The position numbers and the translations under genes are program-made. The notes under the pieces were generated by a model. It searched no databases. It had not been told where the DNA came from and saw nothing but the letters and a program-made list of their open reading frames with translations. Below, piece after piece: positions 8,910 through 19,200 of a DNA stretch of 49,336 nucleotides. Every line of letters starts with the position of its first letter. Within the stretch, counting starts at the first letter, position 1. Origin of the DNA: an uncultured Prevotellaceae bacterium (lineage in GTDB: Bacteria > Bacteroidota > Bacteroidia > Bacteroidales > Bacteroidaceae); contig CALFJG010000030.1 in assembly GCA_937877625.1 (NCBI GenBank), forward strand, positions 1 through 49,336, in the 5' to 3' direction.

Positions 8910-10811
8910 TCAAAGCTCGTCGGCAGCGAGTGGAACGAGGCGTATGCGAGCGATGTTGAGCGCATTGTTGTTGGCGGGATTGGTGGGCAGACCGCGTTGC
9001 TGGGGTACCGTAATGATGATACGCACAAAGGGATAGGAATTACCTGTGGGTGTGGGCAAATCGTAGTAGCACTTGTTGAACGTGATTTTATCAACAATAG
9101 TGTACCACTGAATAGTGTCTTGCGCCACGCTGATGGTATTGAGATCGGAAGCCTTCGGCGGGTTGCGGGTGATATCGGCTGCGTCGTAGAACACTTGTGC
9201 GTTGAACGAACACGTCACGGTTGCCGGCACGAGTTCTCCGGTGGGTTCTCCCGTTTCTTCGTCAATCACCTCTACCATATTGTTAGCAGCATCGGAGATA
9301 CGCGTGAAGTTAGGCACCATACAGAATTCGAGACGATAGGTAGTGGAAAGCACATCGGGCAGACGGAGATCTACCGTCATCTGACCCGAGGTGACCTCGA
9401 AGCGCTGATACTGGTTATCCTGCAGATAGCCTTTCACTGCTGGGTTGCGCTCGCTCTCTACGAGGAGTACCGAAGACGGTGTACAGTTTTGGGAACGAAG
9501 GAAGTTGGTACCGCCATAGGGTGAGAACTCTATTTTGGGTGCCCATACCCACGTTGGGTCGAAGTCCATATCGTCAAGTTCGAAGACATAGCCATTAGAG
9601 AGATGTACGGGGTCTTTGCCTTCGAAGACAGGATTGGGGCCGTTCTCTCCATCGGGATCGGCGTTGGGGTTGCGATACACGAACCCTGCCGTGGTATTTA
9701 TCGTGTCGGCATAGATCAGTTTGTTGATCAACGCGGCGGAGTCGATGGCTTGCTCGGTATCGAAACCAACAGCGGAAGCGGAGATATACATCGTACGCAT
9801 CAAGCGGCGATAAGCACGGTCGTAAGCCAAGGAGTCGGCCTCTGTCTCGTTAATACTCATAGAACTCTTGAAACGGATATTATCAGAGTCCCAATCATAG
9901 TAATAGGAGGATTGGTAGTTGAACAACGGGAGGAGTTTGGTGATAGCATTGTTCCAAGCTGTCTCTGTGGCTGGCACGATACCTACATAGGTGGAGTCCT
10001 CGTTAGAGAGCGAGCCACGCACATCTTGTGTCAAGGTGTTGGTTGATGACCAGACAGTGTCCATATAGATAATGTTTCCCTCATCGTCCATACCGCCTTG
10101 CACACTGCGCGTGGTGTTGAGGGTGTTCTCTTGGTAAATATAATCGCCTTGGGAGTCCTTGGAGTAGATAACATCTACGAGGTTGGGATAGTCTTCGTAG
10201 AGGTTCTCCTGAAGGTTCTTACGGAAGGGCGAGCAACCATCAAGCACGTGGAGCGTACCGTTGGAGGAGGGTATGGACTCGTAGCCGGAGAGCAACGGAA
10301 TGTTGTTGAACGTGCCGGCACCGGCATTGTAGTAAGCATGCTTGGTGTTCATCAGGAACACTTCTTGCTCGGCAGCGGAACTCTCGTAGTTGAAACGTGC
10401 GAGGTGGTTCATCACGAATTGATAGCCGATACGATATTTTGCCACGGCGCGTAGGGAGTCGTCAACGATGGCATCGGCAGCATCAAGGCGGTCGAGATAG
10501 TCTTGTGCATCATAGGAGCCATCGACGGGCGCCCACATCGTAAACATTTGCGGCTGGTCGAGCAGGGTGGAATAGAGCACGGCAGACCGTTTGTCGCTCA
10601 CCGACTTAATGACCGGCACGCGCTGAAGGATAGCGGCCAGGTTCTGAAGGTTGGGTTGCGCCTGAATGTTCTGCCAGATGGTTTGCGAGGCACTGGATGT
10701 ACCTCCATCGGTGATATCGAAGTGGTCGTCGGTACAAGCTACAGTGCCAAAAAGGATGGTGGCTGCAAGGAAGTACTGCGACAACTTTTTTATGCTTAAA
10801 GTCTTCATCAC
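8910..10811 (-). CDS. Fasciclin (FAS1)-domain surface lipoprotein (module 2)
   Basis: A 633-aa lipoprotein: signal peptide with lipobox TVAC followed by TDD, an acidic motif typical of surface-exported Bacteroidetes lipoproteins. Residues about 45-205 resemble a FAS1 fold: 'NLQNLAAILQRVPVI' helix, 'QMFTMWAPVDGSY' (the FAPt-x-x-A strand), 'FVMNHLARFN' (the H-box region) and 'NGTLHVLDG' (the last strand). A second FAS1-like stretch begins near residue 265 with 'STYVGIVPATETAWNNAI'. The rest is beta-rich and not assigned. FAS1 domains are adhesion modules that bind proteins or glycans. The gene lies between SusD of module 1 (84 bp upstream) and SusC of module 2 (87 bp downstream). Its likely role is an accessory surface protein of the module 2 SusCD complex; that is inference from context. 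Confidence 0.82.
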   Translation of the reverse strand: MMKTLSIKKLSQYFLAATILFGTVACTDDHFDITDGGTSSASQTIWQNIQAQPNLQNLAAILQRVPVIKSVSDKRSAVLYSTLLDQPQMFTMWAPVDGSYDAQDYLDRLDAADAIVDDSLRAVAKYRIGYQFVMNHLARFNYESSAAEQEVFLMNTKHAYYNAGAGTFNNIPLLSGYESIPSSNGTLHVLDGCSPFRKNLQENLYEDYPNLVDVIYSKDSQGDYIYQENTLNTTRSVQGGMDDEGNIIYMDTVWSSTNTLTQDVRGSLSNEDSTYVGIVPATETAWNNAITKLLPLFNYQSSYYYDWDSDNIRFKSSMSINETEADSLAYDRAYRRLMRTMYISASAVGFDTEQAIDSAALINKLIYADTINTTAGFVYRNPNADPDGENGPNPVFEGKDPVHLSNGYVFELDDMDFDPTWVWAPKIEFSPYGGTNFLRSQNCTPSSVLLVESERNPAVKGYLQDNQYQRFEVTSGQMTVDLRLPDVLSTTYRLEFCMVPNFTRISDAANNMVEVIDEETGEPTGELVPATVTCSFNAQVFYDAADITRNPPKASDLNTISVAQDTIQWYTIVDKITFNKCYYDLPTPTGNSYPFVRIIITVPQQRGLPTNPANNNALNIARIRLVPLAADEL

Positions 10812-10844
10812 GCTTTATATATTATATATGGTGTGGGTGTTTCT

Positions 10845-10888
10845 CCGCTGGTCGGTACGCTCGGTTGTGAGAAGCACAGACCAAGCGG
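10845..10888 (-). promoter_or_regulatory. Intercistronic hairpin between module 1 SusD and module 2 FAS1
   Basis: CCGCTGGTC at 10845-10853 pairs with GACCAAGCGG at 10879-10888 (one bulged A), giving a stem of about 9 bp. It spans the boundary between the end of the upstream SusD gene (stop codon at 10896) and the following gap. No U-run follows, so it is more likely an mRNA-stability or partial-attenuation hairpin than a full terminator. It sits at the junction of the two modules, where differential expression would matter. Confidence 0.4.
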
Positions 10889-10895
10889 ATAAACC

Positions 10896-12815
10896 TTACT
10901 TCTTTATTTCGCTGTATTTCTCCCAAACGGGGTTTTGCACTAAGTAGCCACCGGCATCTACACCTTCTACACGCATCTCAGAGTCGGTGATGGGGCAGTA
11001 GAACGACCAAAGGCTATGCATACGATTGACCACGACGCTCGACATACTAACATAATCGGAGAGGCTCTCCATCAAAGAGATGGAGCGTCCGCTGTAGTAA
11101 TCGCCGGCCTCGGCTTGACGAACGAGGTCGAACCAACGCTTACCCTCGCCTACAAACTCACGTTGACGCTCGTTATAGATTTTTAGAACCAAGGCATTGC
11201 CCGTGCCGTCGGACGTTGTGTCGGCGGTAGCAATCGTTGGGCAGTTGCGGGCATAGAGGTGATTCACAAGGCAATGCGCCTCGGAAGTATTGACATCTAA
11301 ACGTGCAAGAGCCTCGGCCTTGATAAGCATCACATCGCTGAGACGGTAGATAGGCCAGTTCATTGAGTTGTCGGTACGATAACCTACGGACTTAAAGCCG
11401 AGCGACATATCTTTGAGGTCGTTGACTACTATCTGCGTGGCGATATTCTTATGAATAGGCACGGAGGTGGAGGCAAGGGTCTCGCGGTTGTAGGCAAATG
11501 TTTCTAACGCGCGGAGGTCGGTCTTACCAAGTCCACGATTGGCGGCGGTTACCTTATTGCCTATCGCGGCTACGAGCGCATCGGAGGCAACCATAGTGCC
11601 TGCACTGAGCGAACCACCCGAGTAGGAGCCATACCAACTACTATAAAGCGTGTTGGTCTGGGTGCTATTGAACTGTATCTCTAAGATACTCTCCTGATTG
11701 TTCTTGGTGGCCCAGAGCATAGAATAGAGTTGATCCGCCACATTCTCACCTTGTGTTTGGGTGTTGTGATAGAGCGGGTAAATGTTGTCGCCGGTGTAGG
11801 AATCGAGGTCGAACGACTGGGTTATTTCAAATATGCCACGCGAGAAAGTACTTGCCTGGTCGTATAGCGTCTTGAAACGACGCATCTGAATGACAAGTAC
11901 TTGGTTGGCATGGTCAACGGCGGCTTGGAAGCATTGTGTGCTTTGTGCATCGGCGTACTCGTCGGTGAGCAGTTCGCCGTCGGCGGTAGTTAATGTAGTG
12001 TCACCCTCCTCGCTCACTACCTCAACGTCGGTGAGGTTGAGTTTGCGGGCATGGCCTGCAGCATCAGTCTTCTTGCTATAATTCTTTAGCATACAGCCGC
12101 GCCAGAGATACATATCGGCGAGCAGGGCGTGTATAGCCGTCTGGGTGAAATAGCCTTTCTTCTCTGTGCTGGAATTAAAGGACTGCTCGGTGAAAGCGGT
12201 ACCGACACACTCCTCGAGTTGCCGACACATCTCGCCCAGGATGGCTTCGCCGCTGGACACGGGGATGTACAACTTACGGGCTTCAGCATCACTCTGTACG
12301 TTATTTTCTACATAGGGTACGTCGCGGAAGGCACGAACGAGATAGAAATAGTAGAGTGCGCGCAAGCCTTTGATGTCGGCTTCGTACTGCGAAAACTCGC
12401 TACGTGTGAAAGAGGGGTCGCGGGGTGTGTCGCCCTCGGTCATCTCAGCACCTTTGGAGAGGATAAGGTTACAATAGGAAATACCCGTGTAGAGGCCTGC
12501 CCAGTCAAAATTGCTGTTCGTAGGACGTAGGATAGCCTGTTGGAGGTAGAGGAGCGTGGTGTTACTCATCGACTGGAGTTTCACGTTGTCAGAACGGAGT
12601 TCTCCCCAATAGATGATATTATCGGCGACGGTAGCAAGTTGCTTATAAGCACCGGCACGAACGTTGAGCAGGTCGCCCTTTGTCTCCCAGAACTGGTCTT
12701 CGGTGATGTCGCTCTCGGGAAGGACGGTCAGGAAATCGTCGCAACTCACGGCGAGGCCGCATAAAGCGAGCAAGGCCGCCGGCAGGAATGATTTGTGGAT
12801 ACTATATAGTTTCAT
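10896..12815 (-). CDS. RagB/SusD family surface lipoprotein (module 1)
   Basis: A 639-aa SusD-type lipoprotein of normal length. The signal peptide ends in lipobox AVSC followed by DDF. The N-terminal 'FLTVLPESDITEDQFWETKGDLLNVRAGAYKQL' region, the 'DIKGLRALYYFYLVRAFRDVPYVEN' helix, the 'ALLADMYLWRG' helix and the C-terminal 'IYNERQREFVGEGKRWFDLVR' motif are classic for the family. It starts 15 bp after the stop of the SusC gene before it, so the two are surely co-transcribed and probably form one complex. It should cap the SusC barrel and bind the incoming ligand, which cannot be named from sequence. Confidence 0.96.
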   Translation of the reverse strand: MKLYSIHKSFLPAALLALCGLAVSCDDFLTVLPESDITEDQFWETKGDLLNVRAGAYKQLATVADNIIYWGELRSDNVKLQSMSNTTLLYLQQAILRPTNSNFDWAGLYTGISYCNLILSKGAEMTEGDTPRDPSFTRSEFSQYEADIKGLRALYYFYLVRAFRDVPYVENNVQSDAEARKLYIPVSSGEAILGEMCRQLEECVGTAFTEQSFNSSTEKKGYFTQTAIHALLADMYLWRGCMLKNYSKKTDAAGHARKLNLTDVEVVSEEGDTTLTTADGELLTDEYADAQSTQCFQAAVDHANQVLVIQMRRFKTLYDQASTFSRGIFEITQSFDLDSYTGDNIYPLYHNTQTQGENVADQLYSMLWATKNNQESILEIQFNSTQTNTLYSSWYGSYSGGSLSAGTMVASDALVAAIGNKVTAANRGLGKTDLRALETFAYNRETLASTSVPIHKNIATQIVVNDLKDMSLGFKSVGYRTDNSMNWPIYRLSDVMLIKAEALARLDVNTSEAHCLVNHLYARNCPTIATADTTSDGTGNALVLKIYNERQREFVGEGKRWFDLVRQAEAGDYYSGRSISLMESLSDYVSMSSVVVNRMHSLWSFYCPITDSEMRVEGVDAGGYLVQNPVWEKYSEIKK

Positions 12816-12830
12816 AATCTGCTAAAGGTA

Positions 12831-15800
12831 TTAGAAGCCGAAAGCGAGGCTGAAAGTAAACGAACGGGCACGCGGTGTCTGAGATGTATCCGTACAGGGT
12901 GCATAGCCGCTTTGGTTGTGCTCGGGATCGACGCCGGAGTACTTCGTCCAGAAGATAAGGTTGTTTCCCGAAGCGGAGATACGGAGGTTGCTCAAACCAT
13001 ATTTCTTCAGTTTGGCTGCGGGAACGCTGTAAGAGAGTTGGAAGTAGTTGAAACGGAGGAAGTCGCCGTCTTCAACGTAACGGTCGCTCACGAGGCTGTT
13101 GTATGAAACGCCCACCGTTCCGTTCATAGCACGAGGAATGTCGCGTACATCGCCGTTGCGACGCCAGCGCCAGTTGACAGAAGCCATCTGGTTTTTGTTG
13201 GTGCGCATATTCTCGGCATACATCTTGGCGAGGTTCAAAATCTTGTTGCCCATGCGGAAATTGAACGTGGTTTTGAGTGTCCACTGACCGTAGGTGAGGT
13301 CAATACCGAAACCACCAGTAATCTTCGGGTTTGAACCGCCGAGATAGACAATATCAAGGTCGTCAATCTGACCATCGTGGTTGATGTCTTCATAGATAAC
13401 ATCGCCGCCCTGGAACTGGTAGTTCACGCCGCCGTAGTTGAAATACATCGGGAGCGGGTTGCCGTTCTTGTCGTAGATGATGTTACCCTGTGCATCGTAA
13501 GCGATAGGAGCCGTCTTGCCGGTGAAAGCAGCGGTGTTACCGTTCCAGTTGCCTTCTTTATCGGGGTATCGGTTCTTGTCGGGATTGACAAAATAGCCGT
13601 TGTGATCGTAGTCATAGGCATACACACCTTTGTAGCGGAAGCCATAGATGCCGCCGAGGGCGTTGCCAATCTGGACGCGCTGGAGGTACGACTCGTTCTG
13701 ATAGTCAAAGGCTTTATTAGCACTGGAAAGCACTGCGGCATCCATCTCGGTGATGGTGTTGATGTTCTGCGCAAAGTTCAGACGGAAGTTAGCGTGGAAC
13801 TTACCCATCTTGAAGAGCGGACCGGTATTGATATAAAGTTCCCAACCTTCGTTCTCCATAGAACCTACGTTGGCTGCTGAGAGCGTGGAGTAACCACTGG
13901 TAGATGGCACACGAACACCGTTGTTGATAAGGTCGGAAATCTTGCGGTTATAGATATTCAAGTCGAACTGCAAGAGGTCGTTGAAGATATTGAGGTTAAA
14001 GCCTAAGTTCCACGACCTTGTCTCCTCCCAGCGGATGGTGGTGAGTTTCAGGTTTTCGGGTACTACGACGGTGGTTCCATTGTAAGAACCCTTGTGGGAA
14101 CTGGTATAGGTGTTGTACTGGGAGTAGGAACCAATAGCACTGTGGTTACCGGTGATACCCCAACCACCGCGTACGGCAAGCATATTGATGACCTCGCGCA
14201 AGGGGGTGAAGAACTTCTCATCACTGATATTCCAACGAGCGGAGATACCAGGGAAGTAACCCCATTTCTTACCCTTACCGAACTTAGAAGCACCATCGGC
14301 ACGGAGGGTGAAGTCGAAAGAGTACTTAGAACCGTAGGAGTAGTGCATCGAACCGAGAGCACTGGCACTATGGCTCTTACTCGTGCTGGTGTTCATACTG
14401 CTGATATAGCCGTGGGAAACAGAGGATGTGATGCCTCCGCCAATGCCATACTGCTGCAGATTTTGGGTAGTGGAAGAGTAAGTATAGATTTCACCTTGAA
14501 CCATCATTTGGAAGGAGTGGTTCTCGTTAGCGAAATGCGGTCGGAAGACGAGTTGGTGGCGCGTGGTGAACGAGGTACTCTTAAACTCACCGTTACCGGT
14601 AAGGTTCACACCGCCATCGTCGCTCCACTGCTTATAAGAAAGCTCGTGGGGATAATAGGAGTCTTCGCTCTGGGTGTAAGCGTTAATCTGTACAGAGCCT
14701 TGGTAGTTGAGTTGTGTCTCTGTGGCAGCGTCTTTTCCTAAGAACTTATAATCTATCGAGAACTGCGGCGTGATGGTATAAGTACTCTGGCGACGCCAGG
14801 CGAGATTGGCCTCTGCAATGGGGTTTCCATTAACAACCATATCGTTGAGATACCAAGAGGAACGTCCGCTACTGTTGTCGAGCAGGCCAATGGCTGAGGC
14901 ACGCGGCGGCATAATAAAGTAGTCGCCGGTGAGGTAATAGTCGGCAGAGGGAGAGCCGTCGGCATTGCGTTGGTTCTCATAGCGATAGATACTCATATTA
15001 GGCATTGCCTGATATGCCTTGGAGAGAAGCGACGTGGAATAGTTCTTGTCGTTTTTGGTATAGGCCAAGGAGAAGTTTGTAGAGAACTTGATGCGGTCGG
15101 ATACGTAGTAGTCCAAAGCCAAACGGGTGGTGAAACGATTAAGCGTCTGCTTGATGATAGAACCTGTTTCGTGGTCGTAGTTGGCCGATACACGGAACGT
15201 GGCTTTCTCACCGCCGCCATTGACGTTGACACCATAGCTATGCGACTGACCGAACTGAGTAACAGCATCAATCCAGTCGGTGTTGTGGCTGAAGTTGCCA
15301 TAATAGGCAGGTTTGTTGAGGTCGTACATCAGCTCTACGATGCCCGAGGCAACATCACTCTGCATCGGATTGAAGTAAGCCTCTTTTAGCATCATCGTGT
15401 AGTCATCGCCGCTGAGCATATGCATACCCTCGGGCTGCCAGGAGCCGCTGAACTTATACGAGAAGTTCACGCGTGTCTTGCCGCGTGAGCCACGACGTGT
15501 GGTGATAGAGATGACACCATTCGTACCGCGCGAACCCCAGATGGCGGTGGCGGCAGCATCTTTGAGTACGTCAATAGACTTGATGTCGTCCACGTTGATC
15601 TGAAGGAGGTTGGCGAACTGCTCGGTGTCTTCCATATTCTCAAAATCTATATCACTACTTTGGTCTTCCAAGGGGTAGCCGTCCACTACAATGAGCGGCT
15701 CGGAGGAACCATTGATTGACGAGACACCGCGAAGGCGCATTGATGTACCTGCACCGAGGTTACCTGAGTTCATCACTACGTCAAGACCTGCGATCTGTCC

Positions 15801-16259
15801 TTGAAGGGCTTCACCGGCTGTTTCAAAAGAGAGGCCTTCCATATTGTCCATATCGAGTGTCTGGCGTGCGGTAGAGATCTCACGTTGTGGAATGTCTAAT
15901 CCGTTTGAGTTTACACGACGCGTCACGGTGATGACGGCCTCGGTGATTTGGGACTGGTCTTTGAGTTCTACTTTGAACTCCGTCTCGGAGCCGATACTCA
16001 TTGTCTCGGTCTTGTAGCCTATGTAGGAGACCCTCAGTTTGTTGCGCTCGGGGTTCTTCACATTGAGCGAAAAGTTACCATTGGCATCGGTCTGTGTGGC
16101 GGAGATAACACGGTTTGACGCGTCAATTTCCGCTACGTTGGCCATCACCACAGGTCCGTCTGCCTCGTTGAAGACGTGACCGCTGATGCGGGTCTGTGCC
16201 GCTGCGAACAGACTGACGAAGCCAAGTGCTACGGTTAGGAATAATTTGATATTCTTCAT
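12831..16259 (-). CDS. SusC/RagA family TonB-linked outer-membrane protein (module 1)
   Basis: A 1142-aa SusC-type transporter. Signal peptide about 1-21 (ends AAAQ), carboxypeptidase-regulatory-like domain about 24-108, plug domain from about 115 with 'AGEALQGQIAGLDV' and 'GSSEPLIVVDGYPL', and the family signature VLKDAAATAIWGSRGTNGVI at about 230-250. The beta-barrel ends in Phe (SLAFGF), as expected for outer-membrane insertion. It begins 9 bp after the large FAS1 gene and is followed after 15 bp by its SusD. Energy for import would come from TonB-ExbBD, which is not encoded here. Confidence 0.96.
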   Translation of the reverse strand: MKNIKLFLTVALGFVSLFAAAQTRISGHVFNEADGPVVMANVAEIDASNRVISATQTDANGNFSLNVKNPERNKLRVSYIGYKTETMSIGSETEFKVELKDQSQITEAVITVTRRVNSNGLDIPQREISTARQTLDMDNMEGLSFETAGEALQGQIAGLDVVMNSGNLGAGTSMRLRGVSSINGSSEPLIVVDGYPLEDQSSDIDFENMEDTEQFANLLQINVDDIKSIDVLKDAAATAIWGSRGTNGVISITTRRGSRGKTRVNFSYKFSGSWQPEGMHMLSGDDYTMMLKEAYFNPMQSDVASGIVELMYDLNKPAYYGNFSHNTDWIDAVTQFGQSHSYGVNVNGGGEKATFRVSANYDHETGSIIKQTLNRFTTRLALDYYVSDRIKFSTNFSLAYTKNDKNYSTSLLSKAYQAMPNMSIYRYENQRNADGSPSADYYLTGDYFIMPPRASAIGLLDNSSGRSSWYLNDMVVNGNPIAEANLAWRRQSTYTITPQFSIDYKFLGKDAATETQLNYQGSVQINAYTQSEDSYYPHELSYKQWSDDGGVNLTGNGEFKSTSFTTRHQLVFRPHFANENHSFQMMVQGEIYTYSSTTQNLQQYGIGGGITSSVSHGYISSMNTSTSKSHSASALGSMHYSYGSKYSFDFTLRADGASKFGKGKKWGYFPGISARWNISDEKFFTPLREVINMLAVRGGWGITGNHSAIGSYSQYNTYTSSHKGSYNGTTVVVPENLKLTTIRWEETRSWNLGFNLNIFNDLLQFDLNIYNRKISDLINNGVRVPSTSGYSTLSAANVGSMENEGWELYINTGPLFKMGKFHANFRLNFAQNINTITEMDAAVLSSANKAFDYQNESYLQRVQIGNALGGIYGFRYKGVYAYDYDHNGYFVNPDKNRYPDKEGNWNGNTAAFTGKTAPIAYDAQGNIIYDKNGNPLPMYFNYGGVNYQFQGGDVIYEDINHDGQIDDLDIVYLGGSNPKITGGFGIDLTYGQWTLKTTFNFRMGNKILNLAKMYAENMRTNKNQMASVNWRWRRNGDVRDIPRAMNGTVGVSYNSLVSDRYVEDGDFLRFNYFQLSYSVPAAKLKKYGLSNLRISASGNNLIFWTKYSGVDPEHNQSGYAPCTDTSQTPRARSFTFSLAFGF

Positions 16260-16268
16260 GGCTTGGAG

Positions 16269-19200
16269 TTATTTACGAATTCTGTACTTGTTCACAAAGC
16301 GACGCGCGCTCTCGGCTGTTGACCACTGTGTGTCGTAACGTCCGCTCGGGCTGCTTAGGAAGTTGAGATAGGCGTTGTCGGCCAAGCGATGCATCACAAC
16401 ATACGAGTTCACCTTCACATAACCATAGACACTGCTCGTGTTGCGGTTGTTCTGTACGTTGTATTCCATATCGTTGGCGAGGATATTGTATTCCGAGGCA
16501 TCGCTGACATCTACATTTACCGTAGCACCGCTGTTGTCGGTGACGCGAAGCATACCCGGGCGATGCTGTACACTGAGCGTAATGTAGTTGTTTACCTCGT
16601 TGTCAACACAAGATGTCTGATAGGCTTCAGGCTCTGAGTCGCTGACATTGTCGACAAAGAGGCTGCAATCCTGGAAGTGATACTTTAAGAAGTTGAGCAG
16701 GCAAGTTACCATAGCCTGTGCACGTTGCATCTTCTCCCAGCGTTGTTCCACGAGTTCTTCGCGCTCTGGGTCATCCGCTTCTTTTTCTTCTATCTGCAGG
16801 GTGAGTGCTCGGATTTCCTCGGTGATAGGCACGATGTCGTCCCACGTGGGCAGTCCCTTTGCCACGGCTGCTTCTATGGCAGCGTTGGTGGGCAGATAGA
16901 TGGTATAGTTGTAGTTGCTGAAGAAGCGCACGAGTTTCTCTCCGTTCGGGGTAAAGAACTGTGTGCCGCCGCTGTTTTCATTCGGACGGAAGATAAGATA
17001 TTTGCGACGCTCGCGCTCCCACTCGGAATTGGTCATCGTGGAATCGGGCTTCAGATAGTTGAAACCGCAGTTGTCGAGCACGGTGTTGATATCGGCGTAG
17101 TCGCAGAGGCTAAAGAAAGCACTGTAGTCCTCGCGTCCGTTGAGCATATGATATACACTGTGGATAGTGGGTTGCATCGGACGGTCTATCATATACGACA
17201 TACCATTACCATAGCCGCTACTGCCGTCGGCCTGCACACCTGTCTGGTCAAAGCCTTTGGTCACGGTGCAGATCTCGTCATTGTCAGCAAACTCGTCGTT
17301 ATTGAGCCAGATTTGCAGACCACCTTGCACTTGCATACCTACGCCGTTGTTGGCCGAAACTTTGTTGCTCACATAAACGGGAGCTCCGTTGCGGGAGAGA
17401 TACCAGTTTGGAGCGCTCAGCATACCATCGGCTTCGTTATTGCCGTGGACGATAATGTGCTGGTCAACCATCTCAGTGAGTAGGTTAGCACGCACAGCTC
17501 CGAAACCGGTGTTAGTGGGTTGTGTGTTCTGCACCTTTGTGAAGCCACGCAGTGTGCTGGTGTTGGCAATGTCGCGGGCAATTTCGGGATTCCAAGAGTA
17601 GGCCTGAGCCTCTATGGGGAGTACCTTGCCAGCGGTGGAGGTCTTCTTATAGGTAAAACTCCAGAAGCGCCAGTTGCTCTTTGCTGCTAAACCGGTGGAG
17701 TAAGCAAATGGATCTACCAAGCCATAGTTCTGCAAGCCGTCGTCCGTGGGTATAAAGAGAGAGAAATGGCTCTGCATAGCTTTGAGGTAAATACTATAAT
17801 ACTTCTGCAGAGGCGAGTTGGCAAAACTGCTCGAACTCTCCACGCCGGCATTTTCATCGGCGGTGAGCATAGCGTTCATTATCTGTGCATCCTCGCTGAG
17901 CAGGGCAGGACCTATCACACTCGCATAGTCGGCTGGCGCGATAACGTGGTTCATCACATAGATAACACCGTTGTTGGCCAACATCACCTTATCAAATTGT
18001 TGGTAATAGGTCTCGTCGGTGTAGTCCGTCGGTGGGAACATCTGGTCTTGCGCATCGTTCATTATGGTTCTCCACTTACTGGGAACAGTCTCTACGAAAG
18101 AGTTTTTCATTAGGTTGGAGATGAGCGAGCGTACGATGTTCAAGGGTATTTGCGAGATATTGTCAATAAAATTCTCTCGCGTCAGCGGCAGGTCTGTGCC
18201 GAAGCGTTCAACAATTGACACACCGCCACCTGAGGTAAAGTAAGTCCACAACGCCTCGTTGTTAGGCACGAACATAGCAGCCATATCCTGTTCCTTCACC
18301 ACAGCAGTACTCTTCGGAGAGTATTGGTTCCAGCCCGGGTCGAAGAGCAGTTTAGGGAACTGCGAGGAGAGGGTGGTATTGTTGGGTGCCAGCGTGAGTT
18401 GTCCCGAGGGGCTATAGCTGGTGAGTACGCGTCCGTTCTCAGCGGCATAGAGTTTCACATACACCTGGTCGGGTATGAAGTTGCCTGCTGCTCCGGCTTC
18501 GGCACCAATGTCGCGCAAAGCACGATAGTTTGCTGTGAGCGTTGCATCGGGATAAGGTGCCGAGAAGCGGTCGAGCATTGAGGAGAAGTAGGAAAGTTCA
18601 GGATCTTGACGAATCATCTCGGCCATATTCGTGGGCGGCACGAGTACCTCGTCAAGCACGTGGATGTAACCGTTCTTGCAGACGATGTCGGGCTCAATGA
18701 TTTCGCGGTCGTAGATATAACTACGCTCCGTACTCTCTGGCCAAACATTGCGGTCACCATATATAATAAAGGAGACGTCCGAGTGAGTAATGCTCTTTTC
18801 CTTCATATTTGCCTCAATGAAGTGAGTCATCATACCGTTCGTTCCGTCTACTGCCATAAAGATTCGCGGCGAACCTGGCTGGTTATAGTCTGCCCAGAAG
18901 TCTTTGCCCCACCACTCCAAGTCCGATGTCACTGCCGTGGTGGACGAAGCTGTTTCGGGAGCGCGGTTGCGCATCACGGGAAGGTCTTCTGGATTCCACA
19001 GAGGAATGGTGTCAACCGCGGAGTATGAAGTAACTTGACGCAAACACTGGTTCTTTGTCAGCGTGTTGTTGAGGGTGACATTAGCAAGCATCTCTAACAC
19101 ATAGGCATTGTCTAACATCGCATTCTTGAAGAGGATGCTCTTTTGTCCTGTGGAGAGTTGGTCGTAGCTCCTAATGGGGTTGCCTGCGCCGTCAGTCCAA